A DNA stretch of 16,472 bases from an uncultured Prevotella sp. GTDB taxonomy: Bacteria; Bacteroidota; Bacteroidia; Bacteroidales; Bacteroidaceae. Numbering within the stretch: position 1 is the stretch's first letter; the number at the start of each line of letters is the position of its first letter. Both the position numbers and the translations under genes were made by a program. This document shows positions 6,432-13,672 of this stretch, in pieces. The stretch is from NCBI GenBank assembly GCA_937877595.1, contig CALFIY010000092.1, positions 1 to 16,472 of the forward strand, in the 5' to 3' direction. The notes under the pieces were generated by a model. It saw only the letters and a list, made by a program, of their open reading frames with translations, had not been told where the DNA came from and searched no databases.

Positions 6432-7898
6432 ATGGCGAGAAAAAAGAAACCACTGCCCCTGCTTGAGCGGGTGACGATAACCGACTACGCAGCGGAGGGA
6501 AAGGCTCTGGCCCGGCTCGACGACGGAATGGTAGTCTTCGTTCCGTGGACGGCACCAGGCGACGTGTGCGACCTGCAGGTGCGGCGCAAGAAACATTCCT
6601 TCGCCGAGGCCGAGGCAGTGAAGTACTACGAGCGAAGTGAACAGCGCGCACAGCCCTTCTGTGCCCACTACGGAGTATGCGGAGGCTGCAAGTGGCAGCA
6701 TATCACCTACGAGGCCCAACTGCGAATGAAGCAGCAGCAGGTCAGCGACCAACTGACGCGCATAGGTCATCTGCAACTGCCCGAAATACAGCCTGTACTG
6801 GGCAGTGAGAAGACCCGTGAATATCGCAACAAACTCGATTTCGGATGTGCCGACAAGCGCTATCTCACCCGTGAGCAGATTGAGAGCGGCGAACAGGGCA
6901 TGAAGAGTCAGCCGGCCATTGGTTTCCACATCACCGGCGCCTTTGACAAAATCCTGCCCATCGACACGTGTCACCTCATGGCTCCCCTGCACAACGAGAT
7001 ACGCAACAGCATCCGCGACTACGCTGTTGAGCACGGCCTCACCTTCTTCGACCTGCGCCGGCAGGTCGGTCTGCTGCGCGACGTCATCATACGCTGTTCC
7101 AACACAGGCGAGTGGATGGTGATATTGCAGGTACACATTGACCATCAGCCTTCGGAAGCAGAGGTCAACGGTCAACGGTCAACGGTCAATGGGCAATGGT
7201 CAATGGTCAATGCTTTGCTGCAGCATCTGGTAGACCATTTCCCGCAGATCACGTCGCTCATGTATGTCGACAATCAGAAGTGCAACGACACCATTGGCGA
7301 CCAGGAAATCAGACTCTTCCACGGCAAGGATCATATCACAGAGACCATGGAAGACCTGCGCTTCAAGGTCGGTCCCAAGTCGTTCTATCAGACCAACACC
7401 CGGCAGGCCTATCGCCTCTACTCGGTTGTAAGAAATCTGGCAGGGCTTACAGGCAGCGAACTCGTCTACGACCTCTACACCGGAACGGGCACCATTGCCT
7501 GTTTCGTGGCTCGCCAGGCCCGTCAGGTGGTTGGCATCGAATACGTAGAGGAGGCTATCAGCGACGCCAAGACCAATGCCCGTCTCAACGGCATTGACAA
7601 CACCCTGTTCTACGCCGGCGACATGAAAGACATACTTACCGACGATTTCGTAGACCGTCATGGGCGCCCCGACGTGGTCATTACCGACCCGCCGCGTGCC
7701 GGCATGCATCCCGATGTGGTGCGCACGCTGTTGCGCACGGCGCCGCAGCGCATCGTCTACGTCTCGTGCAATCCAGCCACGCAGGCGCGCGACTTGCAGG
7801 CAATGGCCGACGACTACCTCATAGAGAAGATACAGCCCGTAGACATGTTTCCCCATACGCCACATGTGGAGAATGTCGTGCTACTCATCCGACGATAA
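6432..7898 (+). CDS. rlmD: 23S rRNA (uracil-5-)-methyltransferase RlmD/RumA family
   Basis: This cytoplasmic SAM-dependent enzyme makes 5-methyluridine in 23S rRNA (U1939 in E. coli, EC 2.1.1.190). The N-terminal TRAM domain covers about residues 9-65 (ITDYAAEGKALARLDDGMVV). The [4Fe-4S] ligands are Cys77, Cys83 and Cys86 in CAHYGVCGGCKWQH plus Cys180 in DTCHLM. The methyltransferase domain has the SAM loop DLYTGTGTIA from Asp347, then DPPRAG, and the catalytic Cys446 in VSCNPATQARDL. The 488 residues are longer than the E. coli enzyme (about 430). Part of the excess is residues 244-260, an apparent insertion encoded by seven 7-bp repeats between the GEWMVILQ strand and the FPQITSLMYV segment. 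Bacteroidetes have several RumA-like paralogs, so the exact target uridine is uncertain. It lies between dcuB and the porin gene with short gaps, probably in one operon. Confidence 0.92.
   Translation: MARKKKPLPLLERVTITDYAAEGKALARLDDGMVVFVPWTAPGDVCDLQVRRKKHSFAEAEAVKYYERSEQRAQPFCAHYGVCGGCKWQHITYEAQLRMKQQQVSDQLTRIGHLQLPEIQPVLGSEKTREYRNKLDFGCADKRYLTREQIESGEQGMKSQPAIGFHITGAFDKILPIDTCHLMAPLHNEIRNSIRDYAVEHGLTFFDLRRQVGLLRDVIIRCSNTGEWMVILQVHIDHQPSEAEVNGQRSTVNGQWSMVNALLQHLVDHFPQITSLMYVDNQKCNDTIGDQEIRLFHGKDHITETMEDLRFKVGPKSFYQTNTRQAYRLYSVVRNLAGLTGSELVYDLYTGTGTIACFVARQARQVVGIEYVEEAISDAKTNARLNGIDNTLFYAGDMKDILTDDFVDRHGRPDVVITDPPRAGMHPDVVRTLLRTAPQRIVYVSCNPATQARDLQAMADDYLIEKIQPVDMFPHTPHVENVVLLIRR
7163..7211 (+). 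repeat. Heptanucleotide tandem repeat (7 x GGTCAAY) inside rlmD
   Basis: Seven consecutive 7-bp units occupy 49 bp: three GGTCAAC, one GGTCAAT, one GGGCAAT and two GGTCAAT. The unit has no stop codon in any + strand frame, so it reads through as a VNGQRST-like heptapeptide and its variant. Growing from one unit to seven adds 42 bp (14 codons) and keeps the frame; changing by one or two units would shift it. The repeat lies in a region that looks like a loop between conserved segments. Confidence 0.95.
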
Positions 7899-7912
7899 AA
7901 TCAAACATCACT

Positions 7913-9067
7913 ATGAAGAAACTATTTTTATTTTCCGCTCTTCTCCTGAGCCTTGCGCTGACTGCCAGCGCACAGGAGACAAAGAAAACCGTGTCGCTCG
8001 AACTCCCTGCATGGGTTAGAAATGTCAAGTTCAGCGGCTATGGTATGGTGCAGTATCAGGCCGACGACAAATACGGCAACGGCACCAATCTCATCGGCAA
8101 TCCCATTGCCGTCAAGAACCACGAAAATTCCTTCACGCTTCGACTGGTCCGCCTGTCGTTGGAGGGACGCATTGCCAACGACTTCTACTGGAAGGCTCAG
8201 ATGCAGATCAACGGCAATACAAGCACTCTCGGCTCCTCGCCGCGCATTGTCGACCTTTTTGCAGAGTGGCAGAAATACAAGTTCCTGATGGTAAAGGCAG
8301 GCCAATTCAAGCGCCCGTTTACCTTTGAGAACCCAATGCATCCTATAACGCAGGGATTTATGTCCTATTCGCAGAACGTGTCGAAACTTGCAGGCTTTTC
8401 CGACCGCACAGGTGAGCAGGCCTCCAACGGCCGTGACATTGGCGTGCAACTGCAGGGCGATCTCGTCAAGACGTCAGCAGGCCGCCCGTTGCTCCACTAC
8501 CAGGCGGGTGTCTTCAATGGCGAAGGAATCAACAAGAAAGACGCCGATAACCGCAAGGATCTGATTGGTGGCTTTTGGGTTATGCCCGTCGAGGGATTGC
8601 GAATTGGTGCTTTCGGCTGGACAGGAAGCCGTGTTATCACTTATACAGAGACGCTAATCGGCGGAAGCACTCCGATAACTATCACAGAGCAGGTCAGTGT
8701 TCCCAAAAACCGCTACGCCATCTCTGCCGAATATGCCAAGGACGACTGGACGTTCCGCACGGAATATATTCACTCGCAGGGCTTCGGCTCAAGCCTTGCC
8801 GCTGGCGACAAGGCCGACGGCTACTATGCCCTGTGCATTGCTCCTGTTATAAAGAACAAGATGCACGTCAAGGCGCGCTACGACCTCTATCGCGACCGCA
8901 AGGAGTGGGAAACGAGCAAAACCTTCTACGAGGTTGGCGCCGACTATCTGCTCCACAAAAACCTGCAACTCAACATAGAGTATGCACGTGTAAACGACCG
9001 CACGATAGTTCAGTCGTCTCACCACGACTATAATCTTGTAGACGTAGAACTTGATTTCCGCTTCTGA
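7913..9067 (+). CDS. Outer-membrane porin, OprO/OprP (Porin_O_P) family
   Basis: The 384-residue protein starts with a clear signal peptide (MKKLFLFSALLLSLALTASA, cut before Gln21). The mature part is rich in alternating aromatic and polar residues and ends in DVELDFRF with a terminal Phe, as expected of an outer-membrane beta barrel. The stretch SFTLRLVRLSLEGRIANDFYWKAQ and the later KAGQFKRPFTFENPM resemble the phosphate-selective porin O/P family. In Bacteroidetes such proteins are not necessarily phosphate-specific, so the substrate is unknown. A longer open frame begins inside rlmD, but the signal peptide fixes the ATG at 7913, 14 nt after the rlmD stop. It appears to be the last gene of the dcuB-rlmD operon, where it could provide outer-membrane passage for small anions. 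The stop codon lies inside the downstream hairpin. Confidence 0.88.
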   Translation: MKKLFLFSALLLSLALTASAQETKKTVSLELPAWVRNVKFSGYGMVQYQADDKYGNGTNLIGNPIAVKNHENSFTLRLVRLSLEGRIANDFYWKAQMQINGNTSTLGSSPRIVDLFAEWQKYKFLMVKAGQFKRPFTFENPMHPITQGFMSYSQNVSKLAGFSDRTGEQASNGRDIGVQLQGDLVKTSAGRPLLHYQAGVFNGEGINKKDADNRKDLIGGFWVMPVEGLRIGAFGWTGSRVITYTETLIGGSTPITITEQVSVPKNRYAISAEYAKDDWTFRTEYIHSQGFGSSLAAGDKADGYYALCIAPVIKNKMHVKARYDLYRDRKEWETSKTFYEVGADYLLHKNLQLNIEYARVNDRTIVQSSHHDYNLVDVELDFRF

Positions 9068-9106
9068 AGGCATTAACTGCTTCAGAAGCCTTGCTATCTG
9101 TTTTTT
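9060..9106 (+). terminator. Hairpin between the convergent porin and flippase genes
   Basis: A perfect 10-bp inverted repeat (9060-9069 with 9080-9089) with a 10-nt loop overlaps the porin stop codon and lies 4 bp beyond the flippase stop. On the + strand a six-T run follows 11 nt later (9101-9106), inside the last flippase codons. The - strand has no T tract. It probably separates the two convergent transcripts, though it is not a classical intrinsic terminator. Confidence 0.6.
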
Positions 9107-10536
9107 AAGAAAGCCCTGAGCGACAAAGCGACGCTCAGCATCAGCAACAGACCACCCGACACCCAGTAGGCAACGCCGCTGAGATGTTGGGTGGCGTAGC
9201 ATAGTGCCGTACCGATGCTGCCCTGTAGGAGCAGAAGCAAGAGCAGGCGGGGGGAGGGGCGGTAGCCGTAGCGGAAAACGGCCCAACAGGTACCTGCGCA
9301 CCATTCCACCACGTGGGCAGCAACGAGGGCGACGCCCATGCCTTCAAGACCCCAGAGGCGGTAGCCTGTAACGACGAAAACAGTGAAGTAGGCCCAGTAG
9401 CCTGTCTCTATGACGAGATAGGCTGTCGAGTCGTGGCGCGCCAATGGCATGTAACTTACGGGCAGCGACACCGCCTTCATGTAGATAGCAAGCGCTGCCG
9501 TCTGCGCAACGGCTATCACGGAGAGAAACTCGCCGCTATAGAGCAGTGGCAGCAGCCAAGGCAGAGCCAGCATGAGCAGTGAGGCGAGCGGTGAGGCAAG
9601 CATCAGTAGCACTTCGGCCTGCTGGTTGGCAACAGACGACATGCTGCGAGCCTCGTTGCACGCAGAAATTCGCGGATAGTAGTCGCTGTCGACCGAGGCA
9701 AAGACGATGGCGGCATAGGATATCGTCAGCGTGTAGGCTGCGCTGTAAAGACCGACGTCGCTGAGGCCGCCGTTGTTGGTGAGAAACGTGCGCACGAAGA
9801 ATTCTGCCACCTGGCCGACGATGCCGCCTATCACGAAGACCACGCCAAGGCGCAACATACCTCCACCTTCTTTCAGTATTGCCGCACTGCGCATTTTCCC
9901 GATGGGATAGCAGCGGAGCGATGAGCGGGCAGTGAGCAGCAGCATCAGCAATGCGCTCGCCACAATCACGGGCACTATGCCCTGTATACCCATCAGGTAG
10001 TAGAAAACCACCGCCACTGCCGTGCATCCCACAGCACCAATGGCCTGCACCCGTGCGAGTGCTCCCAGTTGGCGCGTGGCTTTCAGGATGGACGTCTCGC
10101 TGCCTGTGAGGGCCAGTGCAGCCACTGCCGGTGCCATCCATGCAAACCAGGTGGCATGTTCTGCACTGTGGAATACCGCGTGGCATGCCAAGGGGCCGGC
10201 CAGTACGCACAGCAGTGCTCCCAGCAGTGCTGCCACGACGCTCCATGCACGCATCACGCCAATCTCGTGGACGAGGGCCTCGCTGTTGCCGCTCTCGTGG
10301 AGTTGCGACAGGCGTGGAATGGAACCGAAGTGGATGCCGAAGTTTGTGGCCTGGCTCGCCAGTCCCTGCCATGTGAGCATCAGCGAAGCCAGTCCGACGC
10401 CTGCCGGTCCGAGCAGCACGGCAGCCACCTTGTTGCGCACCAGTCCTGCCAGTATGTTAAGCACCTGAACGCTGCCAAACATGCTGGTGTATTTTATTAT
10501 CTGCCGGTAGGCCGACTGCGGACGCTGTGTTTCCAT
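9094..10536 (-). CDS. Wzx-like O-antigen/oligosaccharide flippase (MOP superfamily)
   Basis: The 480-residue inner-membrane protein is almost entirely hydrophobic helices, about twelve. It begins with a segment characteristic of Bacteroidetes O-antigen translocases: KYTSMFGSVQVLNILAGL, then RNKVAAVLLGPAGVGLASLM. Such proteins flip undecaprenyl-linked oligosaccharides to the periplasmic face. The ATG at 10536 is chosen because the typical N-terminus begins directly after it; the frame is open further upstream, but that extension has no membrane-protein character and runs antisense through the first glycosyltransferase gene. It is divergent from three glycosyltransferase genes that could build its substrate. 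No polymerase (Wzy) or initiating sugar-phosphate transferase is visible, so the substrate may be a short oligosaccharide or the rest of the pathway lies elsewhere. No symbol is assigned because the polymer is unknown. Confidence 0.88.
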   Translation of the reverse strand: METQRPQSAYRQIIKYTSMFGSVQVLNILAGLVRNKVAAVLLGPAGVGLASLMLTWQGLASQATNFGIHFGSIPRLSQLHESGNSEALVHEIGVMRAWSVVAALLGALLCVLAGPLACHAVFHSAEHATWFAWMAPAVAALALTGSETSILKATRQLGALARVQAIGAVGCTAVAVVFYYLMGIQGIVPVIVASALLMLLLTARSSLRCYPIGKMRSAAILKEGGGMLRLGVVFVIGGIVGQVAEFFVRTFLTNNGGLSDVGLYSAAYTLTISYAAIVFASVDSDYYPRISACNEARSMSSVANQQAEVLLMLASPLASLLMLALPWLLPLLYSGEFLSVIAVAQTAALAIYMKAVSLPVSYMPLARHDSTAYLVIETGYWAYFTVFVVTGYRLWGLEGMGVALVAAHVVEWCAGTCWAVFRYGYRPSPRLLLLLLLQGSIGTALCYATQHLSGVAYWVSGGLLLMLSVALSLRAFLKNR

Positions 10537-10592
10537 CTCTTTTATAGAGAACGAAAAAAACTGCTGTTTATTACGTTTCACTACTTTTAATC

Positions 10593-10627
10593 GTACCTCT
10601 GGCTTCGCTTTTCTGCGCCTAAGGTAC
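10593..10627. repeat. Imperfect inverted repeat in the flippase-glycosyltransferase intergenic region
   Basis: GTACCTCTGGC at 10593-10603 faces GCCTAAGGTAC at 10617-10627: 11-bp arms with two mismatches and a 13-nt spacer. A 15-bp direct repeat also links this region with the promoter, because TTAATCGTACCTYTG occurs at 10587-10601 and again at 10670-10684. The function is unknown; it may be a decayed promoter copy or an operator. Confidence 0.6.
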
Positions 10628-10636
10628 TCTCGCTCG

Positions 10637-10663
10637 GAAATGCCAAAATAAATTTGGCGTTTC
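10637..10663. repeat. Palindrome overlapping the -33 box of the glycosyltransferase promoter
   Basis: GAAATGCCAAA at 10637-10647 and TTTGGCGTTTC at 10653-10663 form an 11-bp inverted repeat with one mismatch (G-U in RNA) around the 5-nt spacer ATAAA. The right arm begins with the TTTG that serves as the -33 box, so a protein binding here would cover the promoter. Both sides are flanked by CTCTCGCT direct repeats. Confidence 0.8.
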
Positions 10664-10684
10664 TCTCGCTTAATCGTACCTTTG
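10653..10684 (+). promoter_or_regulatory. Bacteroidetes-type promoter of the glycosyltransferase operon, probably leaderless
   Basis: TTTG at 10653-10656, a 20-nt spacer and TACCTTTG at 10677-10684 match the consensus exactly. The ATG of the first glycosyltransferase is at 10690, only five bases after the element, so the transcript would start at or within a few bases of the start codon. Confidence 0.75.
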
Positions 10685-10689
10685 TCACC

Positions 10690-11565
10690 ATGAAACTCGC
10701 AGTTGTCATCCCTGTTTACCGTGTTGAAGACACGCTCGACAGATGCGTCGGGAGCGTGCTGGCTCAGGACTGCGGCGACGACATGGAGGTAATACTCGTT
10801 GACGACGGCTCGCCAGACCGTTGTCCGCAGATGTGCGACGAATGGGCGCGCCGTGACGCGCGCGTGCATGTAATACATAAGGTGAACGGCGGCCTCAGCG
10901 ATGCGCGCAATGCCGGCATTGCTGCCAGCACTGCCGACTACGTCACCTTTGTCGACAGCGACGACTATCTTGACCCGGGCATATACGGCGTGCTTATGGC
11001 GCAGAGGCAGCATGACATTCTGGAATACTCCGTCAACGGACGCCTGTTGCTTGCCGACTGTGTCTATCACTCTGCCGACGACTACTGGCTGCAGGGCAGA
11101 GCCTATGCGCACTGCTATGCATGGAACAAAATATACCGCCGAAGCCTCTTCCATGGCGAGACATTTCCCGTGGGACGGCTTTTCGAGGATGTCTATGCGC
11201 TGCCGGCGTTGCTGCGCCGTGCAGGAAGCATTGCCACTACGTCGCTTGGGGGCTACAACTACACAGATAATCCGCTCGGCATCACTGCCACCGCCGGAGG
11301 CGAGGGTCTGCGCCAACTGCTTGACGCCCATCTCGCCAGCGGCATGCCCGTCGATGACGACTACTACATGCATCTGCTCAACATTCAGATGGATGTGTGG
11401 GAGCAGACGGGCGCCGGCCTCACGCTGCCGTGCCGCCATGTCAACGCTGGCGGCATGCGTGGCGTGCAGCGCTGCAAGGCGATAATGCTGAACATGTTAG
11501 GACTTAAGACACTATGCAGAATAAACAAACTGATACATCGGCTGACACGCCCCGTACGCTCGTAA
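10690..11565 (+). CDS. Glycosyltransferase family 2 (GT-A fold)
   Basis: The 291-residue protein starts with the GT2 nucleotide-sugar domain: KLAVVIPVYRVEDTLDRC at the N-terminus, VDDGS with the acidic pair at 38-39, NGGLSDARNAGI at about 66-77, and the metal-binding motif VDSDD at 88-92. The acceptor half keeps AWNKIYRRSLF (WNK at 145-147) and FED at 165-167, often seen in capsule and LPS glycosyltransferases. No membrane segment is evident, so it probably acts at the cytoplasmic face of the inner membrane. The ATG at 10690 is required because the first beta strand begins at residue 2; an upstream in-frame extension would run through the promoter. The end overlaps the next gene by 52 bp. Sugar and acceptor cannot be inferred. 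Confidence 0.9.
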   Translation: MKLAVVIPVYRVEDTLDRCVGSVLAQDCGDDMEVILVDDGSPDRCPQMCDEWARRDARVHVIHKVNGGLSDARNAGIAASTADYVTFVDSDDYLDPGIYGVLMAQRQHDILEYSVNGRLLLADCVYHSADDYWLQGRAYAHCYAWNKIYRRSLFHGETFPVGRLFEDVYALPALLRRAGSIATTSLGGYNYTDNPLGITATAGGEGLRQLLDAHLASGMPVDDDYYMHLLNIQMDVWEQTGAGLTLPCRHVNAGGMRGVQRCKAIMLNMLGLKTLCRINKLIHRLTRPVRS

Positions 11566-12515
11566 GTTTCCTGCTGACGTACCACGAACAGCCAGTGCAG
11601 ATGCTCAAGGAATGTGTAGAGAGCATCCTTGCCCTGTCGCTGCGCAGTTATGAGCGCGAGATAATTATTGTCGACGACGGCTCTGCCGAAAGTCCTATGC
11701 CGCAACTTATGTGCTATGGCGACAGCGTGCTGTATGTCCGTCAGAAGAACAGCGGGGTCAGTGTGGCGCGCAATACCGCACTGCGCATGGCGCGAGGACA
11801 ATATGTGCAGATCGTCGACGGCGACGACAAACTGCTTTCGGTATCCTACGAACACTGTCTGGACATAATGCGACACAACGCCGATACAGATATGGTTGTT
11901 TTCGACTTCACCACAAGTGCGTCCGCCGAAGCCACCACTCCTCCGCCGCCCGTGAAAAACAGCGGAACAGGATATATGAACAGCAGCAACATTCGCGGTG
12001 CGGCCTGTTGCTATCTCTTCCGCAGGTCTATACTGGGCAATCTGGTGTTTACGCCAGGCGTAAACTACGGTGAGGACGAAGAGTTCACTCCGCAACTGCT
12101 GCTGCGCGCCGAGACGATATATGTCAGCAGTGTGCAGGCATATTACTATCGGCAGCACAGCGAGTCGGCAACTCACCGGCGCAGCGAGGAACACCATCGC
12201 CGCCGCCTCGACGACACGCGGGGCGTGATAATGCGGCTCAACACTCTTTCAGCCACTCTTCCGCTCATGGAGAGACATGCGCTGCAGCGCCGCGTGGCCC
12301 AACTGACGATGGACTACATCTACAACACTATCGTGCTGACACGCTCGCGCCGCGTGCTGAACGAAAGGCTCAACGAACTGAGGGGCGTGGGACTTTTCCC
12401 GTTGCCTGCACAGGGATACACGCAGAAGTACAAGCGTTTCCGTCAACTGATAAACAATCCTGTGGGGCGCACCGTGCTGCTCGGCGCTCTTCCGCTGATG
12501 AAAAGAGAACGATGA
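11514..12515 (+). CDS. Glycosyltransferase family 2 (GT-A fold)
   Basis: The product has 333 residues with a GT2 domain starting near residue 14 (RTLVSFLLTYHEQPVQML). It shows VDDGS (DDGS at 54-57), NSGVSVARNTALRMARG and the metal site VDGDD at 101-105. GEDEEF at 186-191 corresponds to the acidic motif of the first glycosyltransferase, so the two proteins probably share ancestry but are not close copies. A proline run at about 143-146 lies between the two halves. The start at 11514 overlaps the preceding gene by 52 bp in another frame; the next Met is at residue 30, inside the first helix, so the overlap looks real. It shares an ATGA junction with the following gene, which suggests translational coupling. 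Acceptor and donor are unknown. Confidence 0.87.
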   Translation: MQNKQTDTSADTPRTLVSFLLTYHEQPVQMLKECVESILALSLRSYEREIIIVDDGSAESPMPQLMCYGDSVLYVRQKNSGVSVARNTALRMARGQYVQIVDGDDKLLSVSYEHCLDIMRHNADTDMVVFDFTTSASAEATTPPPPVKNSGTGYMNSSNIRGAACCYLFRRSILGNLVFTPGVNYGEDEEFTPQLLLRAETIYVSSVQAYYYRQHSESATHRRSEEHHRRRLDDTRGVIMRLNTLSATLPLMERHALQRRVAQLTMDYIYNTIVLTRSRRVLNERLNELRGVGLFPLPAQGYTQKYKRFRQLINNPVGRTVLLGALPLMKRER

Positions 12516-13609
12516 AGATACTCCTACTGGGTGAATACAGCAACGTCCACAATACTCTTGCCGCCGGACTGCGCTATCTCGGCCACAGCGTGACCGTTGT
12601 CTCCAATGGCGACTTCTGGAAAAACTATCCGCGCGACATCGACGTGGCACGACACGACGGGCGGCTTGGCGGAATGCGCCTGCTGCTGAGGCTCTACAGG
12701 CTTCTGCCCCGACTGCGTGGCTACGACGTGGTGCAACTCATCAATCCGATGTTTTTTGAACTGCGTGCAGAGAGACTGTTCAGGTTCTATAGATATCTGC
12801 GGCGCCACAACAGAGTGGTGGTGCTTGGTGCCTTCGGCATGGACTACTACTGGGTGAGCGAGTGCACGCATCGGATGCCGCTGCGCTACAGCGACTTCAA
12901 TTTTGGTACGCAACTGCGCACCGACGAGGCTGCGCTGAAGGAGCAGCGCGACTGGCTGGGCACCGCCAAAGAACGTCTGAACCGCATGATAGCCGCCGAC
13001 AGCGACGCCATAGTGACCGGGCTCTACGAGTATCAGGTTTGCTACGAAGCCAACTTCCCTCAGAAGACTCAGTTTATTCCATTTCCAATCAAGCCGGACT
13101 TGACCGTCGCTCCTCAAGTTCATTCCCCGTTGCGCATTTTTGTCGGTATCAGTCGTGGGCGCAGTGAATACAAAGGCACTGACGTCATGCTGCGTGCGGC
13201 ACAGGCCGTAGCGCGGCAGCATCCTGACACAGTGGAATTGCAGACAGTGGAAGGAGTTCCCTTCGACGACTATCGGAAAATGGTGGCCGACAGCGACGTA
13301 CTGCTCGACCAGTTGTACAGTTACACGCCAGCCATGAACGCTCTCATGGCAATGTCGAAAGGAGTGGTTGTAGTGGGTGGAGGCGAGCCGGAAAACTATG
13401 AAATTCTCGGCGAGACGGAACTTCGTCCGATAGTCAACGTAGAGCCAAGTTACGACAGTGTGCTGCAGGCGCTGACACTGCTTGTGGCCCAGCCGCAACA
13501 GGTGGCGGAAAAGAAGCAGCAGAGCATAGACTACATAATGCGCCATCACCACTACGTCAGCGTGGCACAGAAATATGTCGCGCTGTACGGGAAATTGCTA
13601 CATGACTAA
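12512..13609 (+). CDS. Glycosyltransferase, GT-B fold (GT4/GT1-like)
   Basis: The 365 residues fit a two-Rossmann GT-B enzyme. The N-terminal MKILLLGEYSNVHNTLAAGL and a long Arg/Leu-rich amphipathic region (about 51-100) could dock on the membrane. The C-terminal domain starts near 205 (PLRIFVGISRGRSEYKGTDVML) and ends with the nucleotide-sugar region GVVVVGGGEPENYEILGE at about 284-301, whose spaced Glu residues resemble the E-x7-E motif of GT4 enzymes. Similarity to textbook GT4 sequences is modest, so the subfamily is uncertain. The start overlaps the previous stop as ATGA. It is the last gene of the three-gene glycosyltransferase operon and lies 63 bp before lptD, suggesting a role in surface polysaccharide or LPS sugar assembly. 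Confidence 0.78.
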   Translation: MKILLLGEYSNVHNTLAAGLRYLGHSVTVVSNGDFWKNYPRDIDVARHDGRLGGMRLLLRLYRLLPRLRGYDVVQLINPMFFELRAERLFRFYRYLRRHNRVVVLGAFGMDYYWVSECTHRMPLRYSDFNFGTQLRTDEAALKEQRDWLGTAKERLNRMIAADSDAIVTGLYEYQVCYEANFPQKTQFIPFPIKPDLTVAPQVHSPLRIFVGISRGRSEYKGTDVMLRAAQAVARQHPDTVELQTVEGVPFDDYRKMVADSDVLLDQLYSYTPAMNALMAMSKGVVVVGGGEPENYEILGETELRPIVNVEPSYDSVLQALTLLVAQPQQVAEKKQQSIDYIMRHHHYVSVAQKYVALYGKLLHD

Positions 13610-13610
13610 A

Positions 13611-13657
13611 TTACGTTAAACTCTGAGTCATAAACAGGACGTTACGTAAATTTTTTT
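13611..13657 (+). terminator. Weak terminator candidate after the glycosyltransferase operon
   Basis: TTACGT at 13611-13616 can pair with ACGTAA at 13644-13649, followed by ATTTTTTT. The stem is only 6 bp and the loop is 27 nt, so the structure is marginal. The T run also forms the spacer of the lptD promoter. Confidence 0.25.
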
Positions 13658-13658
13658 A

Positions 13659-13666
13659 TACCTTTG
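13659..13666 (+). promoter_or_regulatory. -7 element of lptD
   Basis: TACCTTTG followed by C matches the Bacteroidetes -7 consensus. No TTTG is found about 20 nt upstream, so the -33 box is weak or absent. The element lies six bases before the GTG start candidate of lptD and 33 bases before the first in-frame ATG. Confidence 0.6.
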
Positions 13667-13672
13667 CGCGCT

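Noticed and set aside
5925..7175. Long antisense open frame (416 codons) opposite dcuB and rlmD
   Set aside because: It spans the junction of two well-supported genes on the opposite strand and has no motif or promoter of its own.
7163..7211. Heptad repeat as an assembly error
   Set aside because: The frame stays open through all seven units and the conserved methyltransferase domain resumes correctly, so an artefact is unlikely, though read-level copy number was not available.
7766..7912. Upstream extension of the porin frame into rlmD
   Set aside because: A typical signal peptide begins at the ATG at 7913; the extension is an out-of-frame reading of the rlmD C-terminus.
10537..11439. 300-codon N-terminal extension of the flippase frame
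   Set aside because: The extension is antisense to the first glycosyltransferase and to its promoter, and lacks membrane-protein character; the Wzx-type N-terminus starts at the ATG at 10536.
12524..13552. Antisense frame of 342 codons opposite the GT-B glycosyltransferase
   Set aside because: It shadows a gene with recognisable GT-B motifs and an ATGA-coupled start; no independent support.
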